A stretch of DNA of 7,665 nucleotides from Haloquadratum sp. J07HQX50. GTDB taxonomy: Archaea > Halobacteriota > Halobacteria > Halobacteriales > Haloferacaceae. Each line of letters starts with the position of its first letter. Position 1 is the stretch's first letter. The notes under the pieces are model-generated. The model did no database searches and was not told the origin of the DNA. It saw nothing but the letters and a program-made list of their open reading frames with translations. The translations under genes were made by a program, and so were the position numbers. The stretch covers positions 1,378,131-1,385,795 of the forward strand of contig KE356563.1 in the NCBI GenBank assembly GCA_000416005.1, written 5' to 3'. Positions 4,230 to 7,665 of this stretch are shown here, piece by piece.

Positions 4230-6440
4230 TCATCCCGATTCAATTTGACTTACTTCGACGTCACTCACCACAAATCGTGCTCCGCCTTCAGAGCCTTCTG
4301 TAAGAGATATCTCCCATCCGTGGGCTTCAGTGACTTGCTTCACGATTGAGAGTCCAAATCCAGTGCCTCGCTCGGTCGTCGTGTAGCCCGCTTCGAATAT
4401 ATCATCTCGCTTATTCGCAGGGATTCCGTTTCCATCGTCCTCAACGTAGAATCCGCCCTCAAGTTCACCAACAGTGACTGTCACATCTTCATTCTCACCT
4501 GAATGATCGATTGCATTCCGCATCAGATTCTCCAGCAACTGTGCGAGCCGATTTGAATTTGCCTTGATACTCTGGGTGGGAGTGAGATCGATATGGATTG
4601 TTGCATCAGTTGTCTCAACATTCTGCCAGCAGCTCTGAGACAACTCGGCGAGATTGACTGACTCTGTGCCCTCCATTTGCTCGTCTGCACGAGCTAAGTT
4701 GAGGAGATTTCCAATCAGTTCGTCCATCCGAGTCAGTGCTGAGTCAATCGTGTCGATTCGGTTATTATCATATCCATTACGAAGGAGTTCCAAGTTCCCT
4801 CGTGCGACAGACAGTGGGCTTCGGAGATCGTGACTCACGACACTTACAAACTCATCTAACCGTTTGTTCTGGCGTTGGAGTCTTTGTCTGTTCTCACTCT
4901 GCTCGGTGATGTTCTGTGCAACCGCCATCACGTAAGTAATCTCTTTTTTCTCATTTCTCACAGGCGTTACTCGAACTCGGTATCGTTCACCTCTGTACTC
5001 CTGTTCGACAGTGGTTGCAATCCCGTTGAACGCTTGCTCGTATTGTTGGCAGAGTTCATCTGCAACTTCATCAGGAAACACGTCGTGTGAGACGTGACCC
5101 TCAACGTCTGCGGGTGAAACACTGACTCGTTCCAATCCATCACCACGAAATCGGACATATTCGAGATTTTCATCGATTAGGGATACCACACCGCTGGGGA
5201 AATTCTCTACCAGCGTCTGATACTCCTGTTTCAATTCAACCAGTTCTTGTCTTTCGCCTCGAGTCTCAGTGATATCACGAATTGCACCTCGGAGCTTAAC
5301 GATATCATCGCTATCGTACACGGGCTTGCCAGTGGTGCGTACCCACTTTTCGTCATCTTCAGCAGTAATCAATCGTAACTCAAGATCGTACGGGTCGCCG
5401 TGGGTGCGACAGTTATTCAGTGCTGATTCAATCTTCGCCTGATCATCAGGAATATAAAACTCTACTCCAGTCTCAATCGATGGCTCAAAGTCTCCATCAG
5501 GATCGATATCGTGGATTACGTATGTTCCTTCTGTCCAGCGTATCTCACCAGTTTCGATATCAGCCTCCCACCCACCGATATCAGCCACCTGTTCAGTATG
5601 TCGTAGCAGATCTCGGTTCCGTTCGAGTGTTTCCGTCTGTTTGCTTCTGTCTGTAATATCTGTATAAATAATAAATCCACCAGAACGATGATCATAGACA
5701 GCGATCTGGATAAGGAATTTACCGAGACCATTTGCAGTCTCGCGGATAACTTGCCTTGATTTGAGGCGATTATCCGCTTGAATACGCTGATTAATCGCTT
5801 TGGCTTCATTCATTCGATCATCAGGAATAATGTATGTGTCGAGGGAGTTACCAACGAGAGTGGTGGCTTCGTACCCAAATACATCCTCGAAAGTCGAATT
5901 GACCTGAGTGATGATTGGTTCGTCAGCTTCATATTGAACCTCCACGACAGGCTGTGAGAGGCGATTAAAAAGGGCTTCAAATCGCTGCTGCTCTTCCTGA
6001 GCCCGTTGTTGTTCTTCCTGAGCCCACTGTTGAGCTTGTGAATAGTCGACAGCATTTATGATCCGATGAGTCAATAATTCATACTGTTCAGTCCCAGGTG
6101 ATTTCTGGAGATAATCAGTCACTCCAGCAGAGATAGCCTCGCTGGCGACTTCTTCGGATCCCTTGCCCGTGTATAGGATGAACGGAAGCCCAGGGTACTC
6201 TTTCCGCACAGTCTTGAGAAACTCAATCCCATTCTGAGCAGGCATATCGTAATCAGAAATAATGCAGTCAAATGGTGAGTCAGCAAGACGAGCGAGCCCG
6301 TCGCTTGCACTCGTGACAATTTCGGTCTCGAATCGGTCATCTTCACGCTCAAGAAAAGCTGTCGTCATTTCGGCGAAATCCAGCTGATCATCAACGTGGA
6401 GGACACAAATTGTGTCCGTGTGTTCCTTCTGAGTCGTCAT
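4230..6440 (-). CDS. Cytosolic sensor histidine kinase, REC-PAS-PAS-PAS-HisKA-HATPase
   Basis: This 736-aa protein has no membrane segment, so it is a soluble sensor kinase. A receiver domain (about 10-125) shows the acidic pair Asp17-Asp18, phosphoacceptor Asp63 (SDYDMP), Thr91 and Lys113. A coiled-coil linker (about 133-155) contains AQEEQQR twice in a row. Three PAS domains follow (about 154-266, 276-395 and 402-514), ending in PAC-like strands such as GGFIIYTDITD and KLRGAIRDITE. The HisKA domain (about 525-590) has the phosphorylatable His537 in VVSHDLRSP. The HATPase domain (about 625-732) has the N box (ENLMRNAIDHS, Asn638 and Asn642), G1 box (DDGNGIP) and G2 box (GTGFGLSIV). Every key residue is present, so it should be active. 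The REC domain would take phosphate from another kinase or from itself. No separate response regulator, transducer or transcription factor is adjacent, so inputs and targets are unknown. This architecture is common among haloarchaeal orphan kinases. The ATG at 6440 places the receiver domain at the very N-terminus as usual. Confidence 0.96.
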   Translation of the reverse strand: MTTQKEHTDTICVLHVDDQLDFAEMTTAFLEREDDRFETEIVTSASDGLARLADSPFDCIISDYDMPAQNGIEFLKTVRKEYPGLPFILYTGKGSEEVASEAISAGVTDYLQKSPGTEQYELLTHRIINAVDYSQAQQWAQEEQQRAQEEQQRFEALFNRLSQPVVEVQYEADEPIITQVNSTFEDVFGYEATTLVGNSLDTYIIPDDRMNEAKAINQRIQADNRLKSRQVIRETANGLGKFLIQIAVYDHRSGGFIIYTDITDRSKQTETLERNRDLLRHTEQVADIGGWEADIETGEIRWTEGTYVIHDIDPDGDFEPSIETGVEFYIPDDQAKIESALNNCRTHGDPYDLELRLITAEDDEKWVRTTGKPVYDSDDIVKLRGAIRDITETRGERQELVELKQEYQTLVENFPSGVVSLIDENLEYVRFRGDGLERVSVSPADVEGHVSHDVFPDEVADELCQQYEQAFNGIATTVEQEYRGERYRVRVTPVRNEKKEITYVMAVAQNITEQSENRQRLQRQNKRLDEFVSVVSHDLRSPLSVARGNLELLRNGYDNNRIDTIDSALTRMDELIGNLLNLARADEQMEGTESVNLAELSQSCWQNVETTDATIHIDLTPTQSIKANSNRLAQLLENLMRNAIDHSGENEDVTVTVGELEGGFYVEDDGNGIPANKRDDIFEAGYTTTERGTGFGLSIVKQVTEAHGWEISLTEGSEGGARFVVSDVEVSQIESG
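5982..6023 (-). repeat. In-gene 21-bp duplication coding AQEEQQR twice
   Basis: The unit at 6023-6003 and the unit at 6002-5982 (reading the - strand) both encode Ala-Gln-Glu-Glu-Gln-Gln-Arg, residues 140-146 and 147-153 of the kinase. They differ only at synonymous positions (GAA/GAG, CAA/CAG and CGG/CGA). The unit is exactly one coiled-coil heptad, so the duplication lengthens the signalling helix without changing its phase. Confidence 0.9.
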
Positions 6441-6897
6441 CGTTGGTTATCACTACATAGGTTTGTTGTTGAGATAAGTATCCTCGGTGGAATTGCAGTT
6501 GCCACGGCTGACGGCGTCATTGTCATGAGTTATGTATCAGCATAGAGATTGCGAGTGAAGACCCAACTTGTGCCATTTCGGTTGGACTGTGCTGATCGAA
6601 TAAATGTGCCTGCGTTTGGGTCGTCTCAGAGTGAGACCTGTCACGACGACGACTGGAGCAGATTGCTCAGTGTGAGAATCATCTCTGTGAGAGAAAAGCA
6701 AGAATTGAGTTATATCACAAAATGAAAATTCGGCGAGCGCAACGCTGCGTTTCTGACTGTGCAAGATTCAGTTTTTTTTCATTGCATGACGGAACGGATG
6801 GGTGTGACACAACGGAGCGGAATTTCGGCCAGTTCTGGTGTTCATACCCCATGGAATCCACTGCCGGATTGCAATTTTTTGACGCTCGGTAATGAAA
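6441..6897. other. 457-bp spacer between kinase and tRNA gene
   Basis: No supported gene is present. A TACTTATC motif read on the - strand (6480-6473) could be the TATA box of the kinase, giving a short leader, but this is weak. A perfect hairpin GTCTCA-GAG-TGAGAC occupies 6623-6637, and a run of eight T lies at 6772-6779 on the + strand with no + strand gene before it. The 75-codon - strand frame 6764-6537 is Arg/Ser/His-rich and looks like noise. Confidence 0.5.
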
Positions 6898-6971
6898 CGG
6901 GCGCGACGGGATTTGAACCCGCGACCGTCGGATTAGAAGTCCGACGCTCTGTCCAGCTGAGCTACGCGCCC
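6898..6971 (-). tRNA. tRNA-Arg, anticodon UCU
   Basis: Read on the - strand, this 74-nt gene folds as a complete cloverleaf. The acceptor stem is GGGCGCG (6971-6965) with CGCGCCC (6905-6899), and the discriminator base is G at 6898. The anticodon stem is UCGGA/UCCGA with the 7-base loop CUUCUAA, so the anticodon is UCU, which reads AGA and, by wobble, AGG (Arg). The T arm carries GGUUCAAAUCC. CCA is not encoded and must be added after transcription. No intron is present. Confidence 0.97.
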
Positions 6972-6994
6972 TAATTGTAACATTGATTTCTTGA

Positions 6995-7000
6995 TTCAAA
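6995..7000 (-). promoter_or_regulatory. TATA-like box of the tRNA gene
   Basis: TTTGAA on the - strand is centred about 27 nt before the tRNA 5' end at 6971, the position expected for an archaeal tRNA promoter. The match to the TATA consensus is partial. Confidence 0.35.
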
Positions 7001-7115
7001 TGGGTATGGATTTACCGCAAAGAGACTATGAATAATATGCGTGCCCTCTCACCTGACTCATCCATCGGTTATGCTACGCTGTTTGCCTCTTGAGGGAGGA
7101 GACTGAGCCTGTAAG

Positions 7116-7123
7116 AGTTAAAC
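7116..7123 (+). promoter_or_regulatory. TATA-like box of the UPF0200 gene
   Basis: AGTTAAAC is centred about 28 nt before the ATG at 7148, which again suits a leaderless transcript. The rest of 6972-7147 holds no visible gene. Confidence 0.4.
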
Positions 7124-7147
7124 ACACTCGTCAAGAATGATTCAGTG

Positions 7148-7665
7148 ATGGATGTCATTGGGACCGTAGGCCTACCAGGAAGTGGGAAAGGCGAAATCGC
7201 TGCCGTTGCAGAGCGGGCAGATATCCCAGTGGTTACGATGGGAGACGTGATCCGTGAAGCCTGCCGAAATCGCGGCTTAGATCCTGCCGAACATCATGGA
7301 AACGTTGCTCGCACACTCCGTGAAGAAGATGGTCCGAGTGCGATTGCTGAACGTTCACTCCCGCAGATTGATTCTGCACTTGAGACGCATCCAGTGGTAG
7401 TGGTTGATGGGTTGCGTTCAGATATTGAACTGTCAGAGTTTCGCGACCACTACGGGGATTCGTTCACGTTAATTAGTGTTGAGGCGCCGTTTGAGCTACG
7501 GGCTGACAGATTAAATGACCGATCACGAGATGCCTCTGACAGCGACCGTGAGGCACTCCGTGCCCGTGAGGAGCGCGAGTTGAGTTTTGGAATGAATAAA
7601 GCAATGTCCAACGCAGATATCGTCATGAAGAATACGAGTTCATTAGCTACATTTCGCCACTCAAT
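7148..7665 (+). CDS. UPF0200-family P-loop NTPase, adenylate/dephospho-CoA kinase-like, 3' end cut by window
   Basis: This is the first 172 codons of a nucleoside-kinase-like P-loop protein, open at the window edge. A Walker A motif GLPGSGKG lies at residues 8-15. MGDVIRE (31-37) sits where kinases of this fold bind the acceptor nucleotide, and VVVVDGLRS (83-91) supplies a Walker B-like Asp87. An Arg-rich stretch RLNDRSRDASD (121-131) corresponds to the lid region. The sequence agrees with what I remember of the archaeal UPF0200 group, about 185-190 residues, so only a short tail is probably missing. The substrate of this family is, to my knowledge, not established. The start is ATG 7148: the ATG at 7152 is out of frame and a TATA-like box lies at leaderless distance. 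The gene is divergent from the tRNA gene on its left. Confidence 0.9.
   Translation, partial: MDVIGTVGLPGSGKGEIAAVAERADIPVVTMGDVIREACRNRGLDPAEHHGNVARTLREEDGPSAIAERSLPQIDSALETHPVVVVDGLRSDIELSEFRDHYGDSFTLISVEAPFELRADRLNDRSRDASDSDREALRAREERELSFGMNKAMSNADIVMKNTSSLATFRHS

Noticed and set aside
4875..6352. Shorter frames inside the kinase gene on both strands
   Set aside because: They overlap a 736-codon gene whose domains are complete and motif-verified.
6772..6779. Run of eight T as a terminator
   Set aside because: It would act only on + strand transcripts, and there is no + strand gene upstream of it in this spacer.
6715..6999. 94-codon - strand frame and 71-codon + strand frame (6759-6974) across the tRNA
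   Set aside because: Their telling stretches (ARSSAGQSVGLLIRRSRVQIPSRP and GATGFEPATVGLEVRRSVQLSYAP type) are translations of the tRNA gene itself, a well-known source of false proteins.

Overview
The window looks like chromosomal DNA from a haloarchaeon with unusually low GC, most like Haloquadratum. The pointers are acidic proteins, T-rich TATA-like boxes about 27 nt upstream of several start codons with no room for a leader, a tRNA without an encoded CCA, a haloarchaeal TnpB relic that is clearly GC-richer than its surroundings, and a PAS-rich cytosolic histidine kinase typical of halophilic archaea. The genus is inferred from composition and remembered protein similarity, not from a search.

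Layout from left to right. Positions 1-1000 carry two small + strand genes: a 78-aa charged helical protein (206-442) and an 89-aa protein with three hydrophobic segments (717-986), each behind its own TATA-like box. Positions 1260-2449 hold a dead IS1341-type (IS200/IS605 superfamily) tnpB, broken by one in-frame TAG and one -1 frameshift, yet keeping the RuvC triad and the zinc finger. Its right end (to about 2467) keeps an imperfect hairpin where the guide-RNA scaffold of such elements is encoded. A 64-aa protein with one membrane segment follows (2585-2779), then about 400 bp of GC-richer DNA without a convincing gene. A 117-aa hypothetical protein with a His-rich tail is on the - strand (3192-3545), possibly preceded by a 36-aa ORF. 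The 680-bp spacer 3546-4229 holds a perfect 16-bp palindrome and an 88-bp segment bounded by 13-bp inverted repeats.

The largest gene (6440 to 4230, - strand) is a 736-aa soluble sensor kinase with the order REC-PAS-PAS-PAS-HisKA-HATPase. Its linker contains an exact duplication of one 7-residue heptad. Beyond a 457-bp spacer lies tRNA-Arg(UCU) on the - strand. The window ends inside a + strand P-loop NTPase of the UPF0200 family (7148 onward, cut by the edge).

The genes do not form one pathway: the right part is ordinary housekeeping and signalling, and the left and centre are accessory DNA with small orphan genes and a decaying transposon. I found no complete new defence or mobile system. 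The items most worth a second look are the TnpB relic with its guide-RNA end, the palindrome and promoter ahead of small - strand ORFs, the 88-bp inverted-repeat segment, and the GC-richer segment sharing an inverted repeat with the far side of the transposon.
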